Shown: positions 36,785 through 45,803, counted from the first letter of the stretch. The stretch is DNA of 64,000 bases from JAGRCP01 sp942490705 (GCA_942490705.1 CALNXY010000002.1:248001-312000); one strand, 5' to 3'. Notes: generated from the letters alone by a model not told the origin. Program-made: numbers and translations.

Positions 36785-38020
36785 TCAGCTCAGGGCAATG
36801 CGCTGCTTCAGCGCCATGATACGACGGTAGGACGTATCGATGCGCGCTTCGGAGATCTTGCCTTCTTCGACCATGCGCCGGATGGCGCTATGCGCGCGCT
36901 CGGCGACGTTTTGGGCGAAGCGAATGTTGTTGGCCAGCGCGATCATGTCGACGCCGGCCAGGACCGCGACCTGCACGGCCTCGTCAAAGGCATAGTGGTT
37001 AGCGATCGCGCCCATCTGCATGTCGTCGGAGATGATCACGCCGTCGTAGCCGAGCTGTTCGCGCAGCACGCCGGTGATGATCTTATGGGAGAGGGTAGCG
37101 GGCAACGCGTCGTCTAGCCGGGCGTTGAAGATGTGGGCCGTCATAATGGCATCGGCCAGGCCGGCGTCGATGAGATCGGCAAATGGCTTCAGCTCCACAT
37201 CACTCCAGGTGGCGGTGACGTCCACAAAGCCGTCGTGGGTGTCGCCCAGCGAGCTGCCGTGGCCCGGGAAGTGCTTGAGCGTGCACATAACGCCGTGGCG
37301 ATGGTGCGCTTCGATTATGGCCGCGGCGTGGGCACTGACAGCGGCAGGATCATTGGAGATGCTGCGCCCCAGCCTGCCGATGATTGGATTGTTGGGGTTG
37401 ACGTTGAGATCGACGACAGGGGCCAGATTCAGGTTGATGCCCAACTCGGCCATGACCTGGGCCATTTCAGCGGCAGTCGCGTCCGTCTTAGCGAGGTCGT
37501 TCATGACGCCCAGATACGCGGGCGAGACTGTCGGCGGAAAGCCGTAGCGCTCGTGAAGCCGGCTGACGCGGCCGCCTTCCTGGTCGACGGCCACGAGCAG
37601 TGGCGTGGGCGCGGCCTGTTGCAGCTGGCCGACCAGCGTGCGTACCTGCTCCGGCGAGGAAATGTTGCGCTGCGTGAGCCCAAGAGGCACGTCCTGGTCA
37701 AAAAGCACCACCGCGCCCACTCGCTCGTCCTGAATGTTGCGCATGATGGTCGAGCCATCTCTTAGCGTCAGGCCGCGGAAGCCCACCATGAGCATCTGGC
37801 CGATCTTAACGTCCAAAGGCGGTAGCGGCACCGCAAATGCGGGCCGGGCCGCAGACGCCGGCAGGGGCGGACGATCGCCGCCGGTGCTGCTGGACGAAGC
37901 CTGAGCGCCTGTTCCAGAGTGTAGCGCGCCGGCAAAGATACCCAACGCCGCCGCGCTCCGGGCGCTGCCGTGCAAGAATTGACGCCGGCTCAGCGGCCCC
38001 TGTGAAGATGAGTGCTGCAT
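36785..38020 (-). CDS. Tat-exported GH3 beta-N-acetylhexosaminidase (NagZ-like)
   Basis: This 411-residue protein has a twin-arginine signal L-S-R-R-Q-F-L-H followed by a hydrophobic stretch. The GH3 domain shows D-Q-E-G-G-R-V (about residue 127), the family motif K-H-F-P-G-H-G with the His used in NagZ-type catalysis, and I-I-S-D-D-M-Q-M-G-A with the catalytic nucleophile Asp. NagZ-type enzymes remove terminal N-acetylglucosamine from muropeptides or glycans. Export by Tat means it acts outside, unlike cytoplasmic E. coli NagZ and like YbbD of Bacillus. The ATG at 38020 is chosen because the promoter at 38067-38096 overlaps the alternative ATG at 38068. It lies next to other envelope genes. 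Confidence 0.9.
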   Translation of the reverse strand: MQHSSSQGPLSRRQFLHGSARSAAALGIFAGALHSGTGAQASSSSTGGDRPPLPASAARPAFAVPLPPLDVKIGQMLMVGFRGLTLRDGSTIMRNIQDERVGAVVLFDQDVPLGLTQRNISSPEQVRTLVGQLQQAAPTPLLVAVDQEGGRVSRLHERYGFPPTVSPAYLGVMNDLAKTDATAAEMAQVMAELGINLNLAPVVDLNVNPNNPIIGRLGRSISNDPAAVSAHAAAIIEAHHRHGVMCTLKHFPGHGSSLGDTHDGFVDVTATWSDVELKPFADLIDAGLADAIMTAHIFNARLDDALPATLSHKIITGVLREQLGYDGVIISDDMQMGAIANHYAFDEAVQVAVLAGVDMIALANNIRFAQNVAERAHSAIRRMVEEGKISEARIDTSYRRIMALKQRIALS

Positions 38021-38066
38021 GCTCAAATTGCCTCGACCAATCCATCCGAAATTCAAACTACTGTCC

Positions 38067-38096
38067 ATTGTACTGATATGCATGAGGAAAGACCAA
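38067..38096 (-). promoter_or_regulatory. Promoter of the GH3 gene
   Basis: On the minus strand TTGGTC (38096-38091), an 18-nt spacer and TACAAT (38072-38067) precede the GH3 gene by about 47 nt. An in-frame ATG overlaps the -10 box, so it cannot be the start of this transcript's coding region. Confidence 0.5.
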
Positions 38097-38123
38097 TTTG
38101 ACCGAGGGGCAGGGGATGGACAG

Positions 38124-38159
38124 TTGAAAATTATCAATTAAGTGTCCATTCTCAATTGC
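38124..38159 (+). repeat. Degenerate heptanucleotide repeat array D in a 388-bp divergent intergenic region
   Basis: Units TTGAAAA, TTATCAA, TTAAGTG, TCCATTC, TCAATTG follow a 7-nt period. The rest of the gap (38021-38408) between the divergent GH3 and ABC genes holds the GH3 promoter and an AT-richer stretch before the ABC gene in which I see no further gene or strong promoter. Confidence 0.5.
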
Positions 38160-38408
38160 GGCTGACACGATTTATTTACTGCCTTGCTGGCTGATTCACT
38201 ATGCTCAAAGATGGCAAGGGTGACGAGCTTACAGCCTTTTGAGACGCCCTACGCTAAGCTGAATGGACAGAAAAACGGGATGATGCAGTGAAAAAATAGT
38301 GGAACTTAGATTTGCGGACCAGATGGCTTGATGGGGATTCCCCAACAAGCATGATCTGTGAGAATTTGCCCAATCCGCGTTCCATCTTTTGATGAGGCAC
38401 AAACCAGT

Positions 38409-39107
38409 ATGGCCATCTTGGAAGCTCAGGAACTGAACAAGACCTACCAGATCGGCGATCGACCGATTTCGGTGCTCGATGATGTCTCTTTTTCCGTTGA
38501 GCCGGGGGAGTTTGTCGTCATTAAGGGCAGCAGTGGCAGCGGCAAGTCGACGTTGCTGAGTCTGCTCTCCGGCCTGGACAGCCCGACGACCGGTCGTGTC
38601 TTTGTTGCCGGCGTCGACATCACCGATCTCTCTGAAGATGAGCTCGCGCCGCTGCGCAATCATACGATTGGCTTTGTCTTTCAGTCCTTTCATCTGGTGC
38701 CGTCCCTCGACGCACTGGAAAATATCATGTTTCCGGCCGAGTTGGCGGGCGACAGTCAGGCCGAAGCCCGGGCCCGGGCGCTGCTTGAGCGCGTGGGACT
38801 GGCCGGTCGCGCCGGCAATTTCCCCCACCAGCTTTCAGGCGGCGAGAAGCAGCGCGTGGCTATCTGCCGGGCGCTGATCAATGACCCGAAGGTCCTCTTC
38901 GCCGATGAGCCGACCGGCAATCTCGACTCCAAGAATGGCGCAGGGATTCTCGATCTGCTGCGCGACCTGCATCGTGAACGCCAGACCACGCTCATCATGG
39001 TGACGCATGCCGACGAGATCGCCGACATGGCCGAGCGCGTGCTGACGCTCAGCGACGGCCAACTCGTCTCCGACGTGCGTCAGACCCAACTCCAGCCGCA
39101 ACCGTAA
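38409..39107 (+). CDS. ABC transporter ATP-binding protein, LolD/MacB/YbbA type
   Basis: This 232-residue ATPase has Walker A G-S-S-G-S-G-K-S-T near residue 41, a Q-loop in F-V-F-Q-S-F-H-L, the signature L-S-G-G-E-K-Q-R-V-A, Walker B V-L-F-A-D-E-P-T and an H-loop M-V-T-H-A-D-E. The pattern is that of the MacB/LolD group, which pairs with FtsX-type permeases to drive periplasmic events or extrude lipoproteins and toxins rather than import solutes. The next gene, 22 nt downstream, is such a permease, followed by an SGNH hydrolase, as in E. coli ybbA-ybbP with tesA nearby. The ATG at 38409 is chosen over an upstream 38358 start on family alignment; the ribosome binding site is weak. Confidence 0.92.
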   Translation: MAILEAQELNKTYQIGDRPISVLDDVSFSVEPGEFVVIKGSSGSGKSTLLSLLSGLDSPTTGRVFVAGVDITDLSEDELAPLRNHTIGFVFQSFHLVPSLDALENIMFPAELAGDSQAEARARALLERVGLAGRAGNFPHQLSGGEKQRVAICRALINDPKVLFADEPTGNLDSKNGAGILDLLRDLHRERQTTLIMVTHADEIADMAERVLTLSDGQLVSDVRQTQLQPQP

Positions 39108-39129
39108 GCCGCGCCCACACAGATTCGCT

Positions 39130-41649
39130 ATGCTCAATAAACGCTTCATCCGGCGTCAGCTGACGTCCTCAAAACAGCAGTCGATTATCTTTGTGCTGTC
39201 GGTCGCCCTCTCCATGATCTCCCTTGTGGCCCTGCGCGGGCTGGGCGACAGCTTGAACCGTGCGCTGCTGGCCGATGCCAAGGAACTTCAGGCTGCCGAT
39301 ATTGTCGTCTCGTCAAATTTCGAGCTGGCAGACGCCACCGCGGCAGAGATCGATGCCCTGGTCGCCGCCGGCACGGTAGACGCGGCCAAGACTTGGGAAT
39401 TCTACACGGTCGCTCGGTTGCCCGAACGCGAGGATACGCTACTCTCCAATATCAAGGCCGTTGAGCCGGGCTATCCATTGTATGGCGAGGCTGAGCTGGC
39501 TTCTGGGCGGGCGTTGGGCGAAGTATTGACGCCTGGTGCGGTCGTTGTCGAGCAGGCGCTGCTCGACCGGCTTGGCCTGGCAGTCGGCGATGAACTCATC
39601 CTCGGCCCGGAGACGCTGAGCATTGCCGATGTGGTGACGAAGGAGCCCGACCGACCGGTCAACTTCTTTGCGCTGGGTCCGCGCATCTTCGTTTCTGCGG
39701 CCGACTTGCCCCGGCTCGATCTGGTCAAGCCGGGCTCACGCGTCTCCTACACGACGCTGCTCCGTCTGGCAGACGATGCCCAGCTTGACCGGGTGGCGCA
39801 GCAGCTGCGCGCCGTTCGTGACGAAGGCCAGGAGAGCGTGGAGACCTATCTCACCGCGCCGTCGGGCGTGCAGAGCTTTTTCGACAACCTGCTCTTCTTC
39901 CTGAGCCTGGTGGCGATCTTTACGCTGCTGCTGGCCGGCATCGGCATCCAGAGCGCGCTAACCGCGTACCTGCGCGAGCGCTATACCACCATCGCCATCA
40001 TCAAGACGCTGGGCGCCACACGACGCTTTGTGACGGTCAATTTTTTCGCGATCGTCGCCATCTTGGGATTCATTGGCATCGCGTTGGGCATGGTTTTGGG
40101 CGTTGTGCTGCAGCTGACGCTGCCGCTGCTCGTGCGCGACTTCCTGCCGCCCGATATCGAATTAACCCTCTCCCTGCGCGCCCTGGCTGAAGGGCTGCTG
40201 CTTGGCATCTTTGTGGTGGCGGCTTTTACCTTCATCCCGCTCTATCGCCTGGGTGAGCTGAAGCCGAGCTTTATCTTCCGCAAAGAGTCCATCGGCCTGG
40301 ATCAGCGTTGGCCCTATTTGATCGCCCTGCTCCTGATTCTGGGCGCGTTTGGAGCCATGGTCTACTGGCTGCTCGGCGAACTGCGTACAAGCCTCTATTT
40401 CATTGCCATCGTCTTGGGCCTGCTGGCCATTTCCGCTGTTTTGACCGAGGTGACGCTGCGCATCTTGCGCCGACAGCGTCCGCGCCGGCTGCCCGCGCGG
40501 CAGGCGCTGCGGGGTCTCTTCCGCCCCCGCAACCCAACCCGGGCCATCATCATCACGCTCTCGGCTAGTCTGGCCGTGCTCTTCTGCATCTTTCTGGTCG
40601 AACAGACGCTGGACGCCAGCTTTGTGGCTTCTTATCCCGAAGGCGCGCCCAACGTCTTCTTTATCGATATTCAGCCCGATCAGGTCGAGGACTTTGCGGT
40701 TGCACTCGGAGAAGAGAGCGAATATTTCCCCGTTGTGCGCGGTACCATCTCTGCAGTCAATGGCGCGCCGCCACAGGAGCGGGAAGAGAATGACGATGAC
40801 GGCGCGGGACCGCCCCAGGGTGAAGACGGCCGCGACTTTCAGTTCAGCCTTACCTATCGGGATGCTGTGATCGAAAACGAGGCCGTGATCGATGGCGGGG
40901 CGCTCTTTGACCCCGATTTCGAGGGCGTCCAGGTCTCGGTCTTGGACGAGGTGCTCGAGTGGGCCGGCATTGAAATGGGCGACGAGGTCACCTTCCGCAT
41001 TCAGGGCATTCCGCTTGACGCAACCGTTACCAGCGTGCGCACCCAGACCTCCGAGTCGGTCCAGCCCTTCTTCAGCTTTGTCTTTCCCACTGAGGTGCTG
41101 ATCGATGCGCCCCAGACGATCTTCACCGCCCTGACCGTGGCTGAAGCGGAAGTACCGGCGCTCCAGAATCGCATGGTTGCCCAGTTTCCCAACGTCAGCG
41201 TCATCGACGTGAGCGCAGCCATCGACACTTTTTCGGAACTGGCCCGTCGCGTCACGCGCGTATTGCGCTTTTTTACGGTCTTCAGCATCATCGCCGGCCT
41301 GCTAATCGTCGTTAGCTCGGTCTTCGCCACGCGTTTTGCCCGCGTCCAGGAGGCCGCTTACTACAAGGTGCTGGGGGCCAAAAGTCGCTTCGTCCTGCGC
41401 GTCTTCACGCTTGAAAACATACTGCTGGGGCTCGTCAGCGCGCTCCTGGGTTTGGGTATGGCCCAACTGGGCGCCTGGCTAATCAATACGCGTCTCTTCG
41501 ACCTCGACTTCCGTCCCTTCGTTGGGGCCAGCGCCGCCATGGTAGTGATCACGATCCTGCTGGTGACGGGCGTCGGCATGCTGGCATCTGTGTCAATCCT
41601 GCGCAGCAAGCCAATCATTTTTCTGCGCGAGCAGACTGAGGAGGAGTAG
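39130..41649 (+). CDS. FtsX-like ABC permease (YbbP-type)
   Basis: This 839-residue permease has an N-terminal helix (about 20-40), a large extracytoplasmic domain, three helices near residues 255-375, four more near 395-505, a second extracytoplasmic domain (about 510-710) and three final helices. This doubled FtsX arrangement with about ten helices matches YbbP (about 800 residues) rather than single-FtsX MacB or LolC. A short acidic insert (E-E-N-D-D-D-G-A-G) interrupts the second outer domain. It forms a complex with the ATPase 22 nt upstream. The third gene, an SGNH esterase, suggests the complex presents or removes lipids at the membrane, as proposed for YbbAP-TesA; that role here is inference. 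Confidence 0.88.
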   Translation: MLNKRFIRRQLTSSKQQSIIFVLSVALSMISLVALRGLGDSLNRALLADAKELQAADIVVSSNFELADATAAEIDALVAAGTVDAAKTWEFYTVARLPEREDTLLSNIKAVEPGYPLYGEAELASGRALGEVLTPGAVVVEQALLDRLGLAVGDELILGPETLSIADVVTKEPDRPVNFFALGPRIFVSAADLPRLDLVKPGSRVSYTTLLRLADDAQLDRVAQQLRAVRDEGQESVETYLTAPSGVQSFFDNLLFFLSLVAIFTLLLAGIGIQSALTAYLRERYTTIAIIKTLGATRRFVTVNFFAIVAILGFIGIALGMVLGVVLQLTLPLLVRDFLPPDIELTLSLRALAEGLLLGIFVVAAFTFIPLYRLGELKPSFIFRKESIGLDQRWPYLIALLLILGAFGAMVYWLLGELRTSLYFIAIVLGLLAISAVLTEVTLRILRRQRPRRLPARQALRGLFRPRNPTRAIIITLSASLAVLFCIFLVEQTLDASFVASYPEGAPNVFFIDIQPDQVEDFAVALGEESEYFPVVRGTISAVNGAPPQEREENDDDGAGPPQGEDGRDFQFSLTYRDAVIENEAVIDGGALFDPDFEGVQVSVLDEVLEWAGIEMGDEVTFRIQGIPLDATVTSVRTQTSESVQPFFSFVFPTEVLIDAPQTIFTALTVAEAEVPALQNRMVAQFPNVSVIDVSAAIDTFSELARRVTRVLRFFTVFSIIAGLLIVVSSVFATRFARVQEAAYYKVLGAKSRFVLRVFTLENILLGLVSALLGLGMAQLGAWLINTRLFDLDFRPFVGASAAMVVITILLVTGVGMLASVSILRSKPIIFLREQTEEE

Positions 41650-41680
41650 CGCGATTGTGGATTGCGGATCGGGGAGGGTT

Positions 41681-41709
41681 TTGACCGGGTGGGGGTTTGT
41701 GGCTAGACT
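41681..41709 (+). promoter_or_regulatory. Candidate leaderless promoter of the SGNH lipoprotein gene
   Basis: TTGACC (41681-41686), 17 nt, TAGACT (41704-41709), 6 nt, then ATG at 41716. No Shine-Dalgarno sequence lies before the ATG. The expected transcript starts at the start codon, so this gene could be transcribed apart from the ABC pair. Confidence 0.6.
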
Positions 41710-41715
41710 ACGGGT

Positions 41716-42432
41716 ATGAAGAAGCCATTTCCATTATATATTGTGTCAATGTTGATGTTGGTGTCGGTCGCGGTGTCGGGTTGTGGGGCCGGTAGTGGTG
41801 CGCAGCGCGAGTTGGCAACTGCCGAACCGCCGTCGGCAGAGCGTGCGGCTGACGACGTGGGTGACGGGGACCCCATCCGGATCGTCGCCATGGGCGACAG
41901 CCTGACCGAGGGGTTTGGCCTGGAGGATTCTGCCCAGGCCTACCCGGCTCAGCTCGAGCGCCGGCTGCTGGCCGATGGCTACAACGTCGAGGTGATCAAT
42001 GCAGGCAACAGCGGTGAAACCTCCACGGGCGCGGCTGGACGCGTGGACTGGCTTCTCAACCTGGAGCCGGACATCGTGATCCTGGCAACGGGGGGCAACG
42101 ATGGTCTGCGCGGCATCGACCCCGGCGTGACGCGGGCGAACCTGGCCGCGATTACCGCCGCGCTCCAGGCGGGCGATGCAACGGTCGTGCTGGCCGGCAT
42201 GGAGATGGTGCAGAACATGGGCGAGGCCTACACCGCCGAGTTTCGCGCCGCCTATCCTGCTGTGGCAGAAGAGGCCGGCGTCATTCTGATTCCCTTTTTC
42301 CTCGAAGGGGTGGCGGCCGATCCGGCGCTCAACCAGGCCGATTTTATTCACCCTACAGGCGATGGCTACGCGGTCATCGTCGAGACAATCTATCCCTACA
42401 TTTTAGAAGCGCTGGAATCCGCCCAGCGCTAG
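41716..42432 (+). CDS. SGNH/GDSL hydrolase lipoprotein, TesA-like arylesterase
   Basis: This 238-residue protein has a lipoprotein signal ending A-V-S-G-C (Cys23). The catalytic domain has block I M-G-D-S-L-T-E-G-F-G with the nucleophile Ser, block II with N-A-G-N-S-G-E-T-S, block III G-G-N-D-G and the C-terminal D-F-I-H-P-T-G-D-G-Y with the catalytic Asp and His. This is the TesA/lysophospholipase L1 pattern, cleaving acyl esters or thioesters. Lipid anchoring puts it at the outer face of the membrane. It follows the ATPase-permease pair in the same direction, the same three functions as E. coli YbbA, YbbP and TesA. Confidence 0.9.
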   Translation: MKKPFPLYIVSMLMLVSVAVSGCGAGSGAQRELATAEPPSAERAADDVGDGDPIRIVAMGDSLTEGFGLEDSAQAYPAQLERRLLADGYNVEVINAGNSGETSTGAAGRVDWLLNLEPDIVILATGGNDGLRGIDPGVTRANLAAITAALQAGDATVVLAGMEMVQNMGEAYTAEFRAAYPAVAEEAGVILIPFFLEGVAADPALNQADFIHPTGDGYAVIVETIYPYILEALESAQR

Positions 42433-42474
42433 ACGGCCATTCGGGTCATCCCACATCCATTAGGAGCAATATAT

Positions 42475-43500
42475 ATGGCTGCTGTGCAAGAGACTGTCCC
42501 CCTCTTTCGTGGGGACGGCGTGCTGGACTATGTTTCCCGGCCCCGTCCTGCGCTCGCAGCGGATGACGATGTGCTGGTTGCGGTCGAAGCGTGTGGCATC
42601 TGTGGGACCGATCTGAATATTCTGGCCGTGCCGCCTGCGCACAAAGCGACCCGCGACATCGTCATTGGCCACGAAGCCGTCGGTACGGTCGCGGAAGTGG
42701 GGCCCGGCGTGATCGACCTCAAGCCGGGCGATCGGGTGGTTGTGGCCAATCGCCTGACGTGCGGCCAGTGCGCCTACTGTCGCCGCGGCCTGGACAATCA
42801 GTGCACCAACTATCAAACCATCGGCACCACGGTCGATGGCGCGTTTGGGCCGACCCTGCGTGCGCCGGCACGTGCGCTCTGGAAGATCGATCCCAGCGTG
42901 CCCCGGGATGACGCTGCGCTCTTTGAGCCGCTGGCTTGTGCGGTCGGCTCGGTCAAACGTGCGCCCTTCCAGGCTGGTGATCACGTTGCCATCATTGGCG
43001 CCGGGCCCATGGGGCTGCTCTTTGCGCTGCTCTACCGCGCCATGGGCGCAGGTTCGATCAGCGTGCTCGATCTGGCGCCCTATCGGCTGGAATTTGCGCA
43101 GGAAATTGGCGTCGATTATGCCTGGGACGTGAGTAAGGTCGACGCTCAAGCCGAGCTTCTGCGCCACACAGGATTGGGCGCCGACATCGTCGTGGATGCA
43201 GTAGGCAATCAGATTGCCCAGGCCGTCAAGCTGGCGCGGCGCGGCGGTCAGGTCATCCTCTTTGGCCTGCGCCCCCACGACAATCCCGCCATAAACCAGT
43301 ACGCTATCACCCGCTACGACCTGACCCTGCATGGCACCTTTGTCGGCCTCCATCCCTTTGCCCAGACCATCAAGCTTCTGGAGAGCCGGCGCATCCAGCC
43401 GTCGGTGCTCGTGACCCATCGTCTCCCCCTGGCAGAACTGGCCGCCGGCGTCGATCTGATGCGCACGCAACAGGCCATGAAAGTGCTCATCGAACCCTAG
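42475..43500 (+). CDS. Zinc-dependent medium-chain alcohol/polyol dehydrogenase
   Basis: This 341-residue enzyme has the catalytic zinc ligands in C-G-I-C-G-T-D and G-H-E, and the structural zinc Cys set C-G-Q-C-A-Y-C with a fourth Cys in L-D-N-Q-C. The cofactor loop is G-A-G-P-M-G-L-L near residue 178. Such enzymes of the sorbitol/threonine dehydrogenase type oxidise secondary alcohols of sugars or polyols with NAD(P)+. Context in a sugar-acid island suggests a C5-C6 polyol or aldonate substrate, but the sequence does not settle it. AGGAG lies 9 nt before the ATG. It begins the catabolic block that continues to the ABC importer. Confidence 0.88.
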   Translation: MAAVQETVPLFRGDGVLDYVSRPRPALAADDDVLVAVEACGICGTDLNILAVPPAHKATRDIVIGHEAVGTVAEVGPGVIDLKPGDRVVVANRLTCGQCAYCRRGLDNQCTNYQTIGTTVDGAFGPTLRAPARALWKIDPSVPRDDAALFEPLACAVGSVKRAPFQAGDHVAIIGAGPMGLLFALLYRAMGAGSISVLDLAPYRLEFAQEIGVDYAWDVSKVDAQAELLRHTGLGADIVVDAVGNQIAQAVKLARRGGQVILFGLRPHDNPAINQYAITRYDLTLHGTFVGLHPFAQTIKLLESRRIQPSVLVTHRLPLAELAAGVDLMRTQQAMKVLIEP

Positions 43501-43651
43501 TGTTGAAGCGTGACACAGAGCATTGGGCTGAGACTATACAATAGAAACAATCAGCGCAGATCCGCCCGATTCCGCTCTCACCGCGTTCTATCCAATCGCA
43601 GGCCGTAGCGGTGCAGGTACAAAATCAAACAGAGGATAAGGAGCGAACAAA

Positions 43652-44455
43652 ATGGCAGATGAAATTGGTAAGGTAACGCCCCAATGCAAGATTGCCGCCG
43701 GGCTCTTCTGGGCTGACTATGCCGCGCTTGGCGCGCAGGTCGAAGAGCTAGAAGCCGGCGGGGTCGATTGGCTACACATTGAGGTGCGCGACGGCAAGTA
43801 CATGGACTTCGGCATGCCCCGGGGCGGTTTCGACATCATCGAGGGCGTGCGCAAGAGCACCAACCTGGAGATCGAAGCCCAGTTGCAGATGGTACGACCC
43901 AGCTTTGATGTCTTCCGCCAGCTGGCCGATCTGGGCGTCAACCTGATCACGCTGCCGGTGGAGACCATGGGGGAGCTGACGATGCAGGCCATCTCCTTTA
44001 TCAAGGACGTTCTCGGCCTGAAGGCGGGCGTCTGGGCTTGGCAGGGAACGCCGATTGTGGCATTTGAGCAATACATCCTACCCTACGTCGATATCATTGA
44101 ATACGAGAGCCGCGCCTATTTCTGGGCCAAGGAGACGGGCAAGAGTCCCCATACCATGGACCCGATCATGATCGACAACATCCGTACCATGCACGAGATG
44201 GTAAAAGGGGCCGGGCTGGAAATGCAGATGGACATCATGGAGGACGGCGGGCTCAATGCCGGCAACGTGGCCGACTTCATCGCCGCAGGCATGACCGTGG
44301 GCGAGTTTTCGTCGCCGCTGCTCAAGGGACCCCAGGGCAAGCTGCAGCCGGGCACGGGTGAAATTGCCGCGGCCGTGGCAACTCTGCGTGCAGTGATGGA
44401 TGAGGCCAGCGCGAGCTACCGCGATGAGCAAGGGTTGAAGGGAGCCGGCTCGTGA
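43652..44455 (+). CDS. Ribulose-phosphate 3-epimerase-like protein with altered active site
   Basis: This 267-residue TIM-barrel protein resembles Rpe, with W-L-H-I-E-V-R-D-G-K-Y in place of the usual W-x-H-x-D-V-M-D-G and E-D-G-G-L-N-A-G-N near the C-terminus in place of V-D-G-G. The metal-binding Asp of the first motif is Glu, and the second metal His (usually H-L-M-V) appears replaced in A-Q-L-Q-M-V-R-P. It is about 40 residues longer than Rpe. It may act on a different sugar phosphate, or without the normal metal. AAGGAG sits 8 nt before the ATG. Its stop overlaps the start of the next gene (GTGA), so it is coupled to the Gfo/Idh/MocA oxidoreductase. Confidence 0.75.
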   Translation: MADEIGKVTPQCKIAAGLFWADYAALGAQVEELEAGGVDWLHIEVRDGKYMDFGMPRGGFDIIEGVRKSTNLEIEAQLQMVRPSFDVFRQLADLGVNLITLPVETMGELTMQAISFIKDVLGLKAGVWAWQGTPIVAFEQYILPYVDIIEYESRAYFWAKETGKSPHTMDPIMIDNIRTMHEMVKGAGLEMQMDIMEDGGLNAGNVADFIAAGMTVGEFSSPLLKGPQGKLQPGTGEIAAAVATLRAVMDEASASYRDEQGLKGAGS

Positions 44456-45597
44456 GACCGCTTAGCGTCGGCCTAGTCGGCTATGGGGGGATCGGTCGCG
44501 TCCATGCCATGGCCTATCAGGCCATTCCTTTTCTCTATGGTCTGCCGGCTGACAGCGTTAAGATTGCCGGCGTGGCTACCACGCGTGCGGAAACAGCCGC
44601 GCGTGCGGCCGAAGAGATCGGCTGCGCGTTCTGGACCGACGATGTGAACGCCCTGCTGGCGCGGCCCAACATCGACGTCATCGACGTGACTGTGCCTAAC
44701 GTCGCCCATGAGGCGGTCGTCACGGCCGCGGCGCAGGCGGGGAAGCACATCTATTGCGAGAAGCCGCTGGCCATGAACGTGGACGAGGCCAAGCGCATGG
44801 TGGCGGCCGTGGAGGCGGCCGGGGTTCAGTCGCAGATGACCTTCAATTTCCGCTTTTTCCCCGCTATCCAGCACGCGCGCGAGCTGATCGACGATGGCTT
44901 CCTGGGCCGCGTCTTTTCCTTTCGCGGGCGTTACTATCGCGCCAGCTACATCAATCCCCAGAAGCCGATCTCCTGGCGACAGCAGCGCGCGGTTGCCGGC
45001 GGCGGCACCCTCTACGACCTGGGCTCGCACATTATCGACCTGCTCTACTTCTTGCTGGGTGACTTCGGTCAGGTACAAGCGGTCGTTGATACCCTGATTG
45101 CTGAGCGCCCGGCTGCGGCGGGTTCGGCGCAGACAGTTGCCGTGGACGTGGATGACATTGTTCTCATGCATGCACGTCTGACCGACGGCACCCTGGGACT
45201 GGTGGAAAGCTCACGCATGGGGACCGGCGCAACCAACGAGCTGGTCGTAGAAATCTTTGGTGAGCGGGGTGCGATTCGCTTCAACGCGCTCGACCCGAGC
45301 TGGCTGGAGGTCTACGACGTGCGCGACAGCGATCAGCCTACCGGGGGGATGCGCGGCTTCCGGCGCGTCGAGACGGTGGGTCGGTTTGCCGGCGCCAAAG
45401 CGCCTGATTGGAGCATGGCGCCCAGCTTCGTCCGCACCCACGCCGAATGCCAGTACCAGTTCTTGCGCGCCGTCGCTGATGGGACGCCCGCCACCCCCAG
45501 CCTGGCCGACGGCCTGCACGTTCAGGCCGTCATGGCCGCAGCCGAGGCATCGGCGCGCACGGGCGGCTGGGTACAAGTTGCTGATCTGCTGGCGTAA
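44452..45597 (+). CDS. Gfo/Idh/MocA-family oxidoreductase
   Basis: This 381-residue enzyme has an N-terminal Rossmann domain (G-L-V-G-Y-G-G-I-G-R-V-H-A near residue 6), then the family motif E-K-P-L-A near residue 102 containing the catalytic Lys, and the C-terminal alpha/beta domain with G-G-G-T-L-Y-D-L-G-S-H. Members oxidise or reduce sugars, inositols and amino sugars at a hydroxyl group with NAD(P). The start is GTG 44452, overlapping the stop of the epimerase-like gene. Coupling to an Rpe-like protein and proximity to a ROK kinase suggests conversion of one specific sugar before phosphorylation; the sugar is unknown. Confidence 0.88.
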   Translation: MRPLSVGLVGYGGIGRVHAMAYQAIPFLYGLPADSVKIAGVATTRAETAARAAEEIGCAFWTDDVNALLARPNIDVIDVTVPNVAHEAVVTAAAQAGKHIYCEKPLAMNVDEAKRMVAAVEAAGVQSQMTFNFRFFPAIQHARELIDDGFLGRVFSFRGRYYRASYINPQKPISWRQQRAVAGGGTLYDLGSHIIDLLYFLLGDFGQVQAVVDTLIAERPAAAGSAQTVAVDVDDIVLMHARLTDGTLGLVESSRMGTGATNELVVEIFGERGAIRFNALDPSWLEVYDVRDSDQPTGGMRGFRRVETVGRFAGAKAPDWSMAPSFVRTHAECQYQFLRAVADGTPATPSLADGLHVQAVMAAAEASARTGGWVQVADLLA

Positions 45598-45803
45598 GAC
45601 GTCCGAGTTGCGTTGGACAGAGCGTCAGAGAGAATGCACTTGCTCGCTATCGGGTGGATCAAGGAAGGTCGATACTGGGAAAGCCCAGTGAGCATGCCCC
45701 GTGAAAAGGGGTGTCCACTCGTTGGCTAATTCACACCGATCTTTCCTCCCCGTGCCGCATAATGATGTTCACTCCTTGCCTGTGCCAGGTGAAAGGGAAG
45801 ACC

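Noticed and set aside
38066..38068. Upstream ATG as start of the GH3 gene
   Set aside because: The codon overlaps the predicted -10 box, so it would not be on the transcript; the twin-Arg signal starts properly at 38020.
43503..43542. Promoter before the Rpe-like gene (TATACAAT with upstream GTGACA)
   Set aside because: The hexamer spacing is 19-21 nt, too far from optimum to call with confidence.
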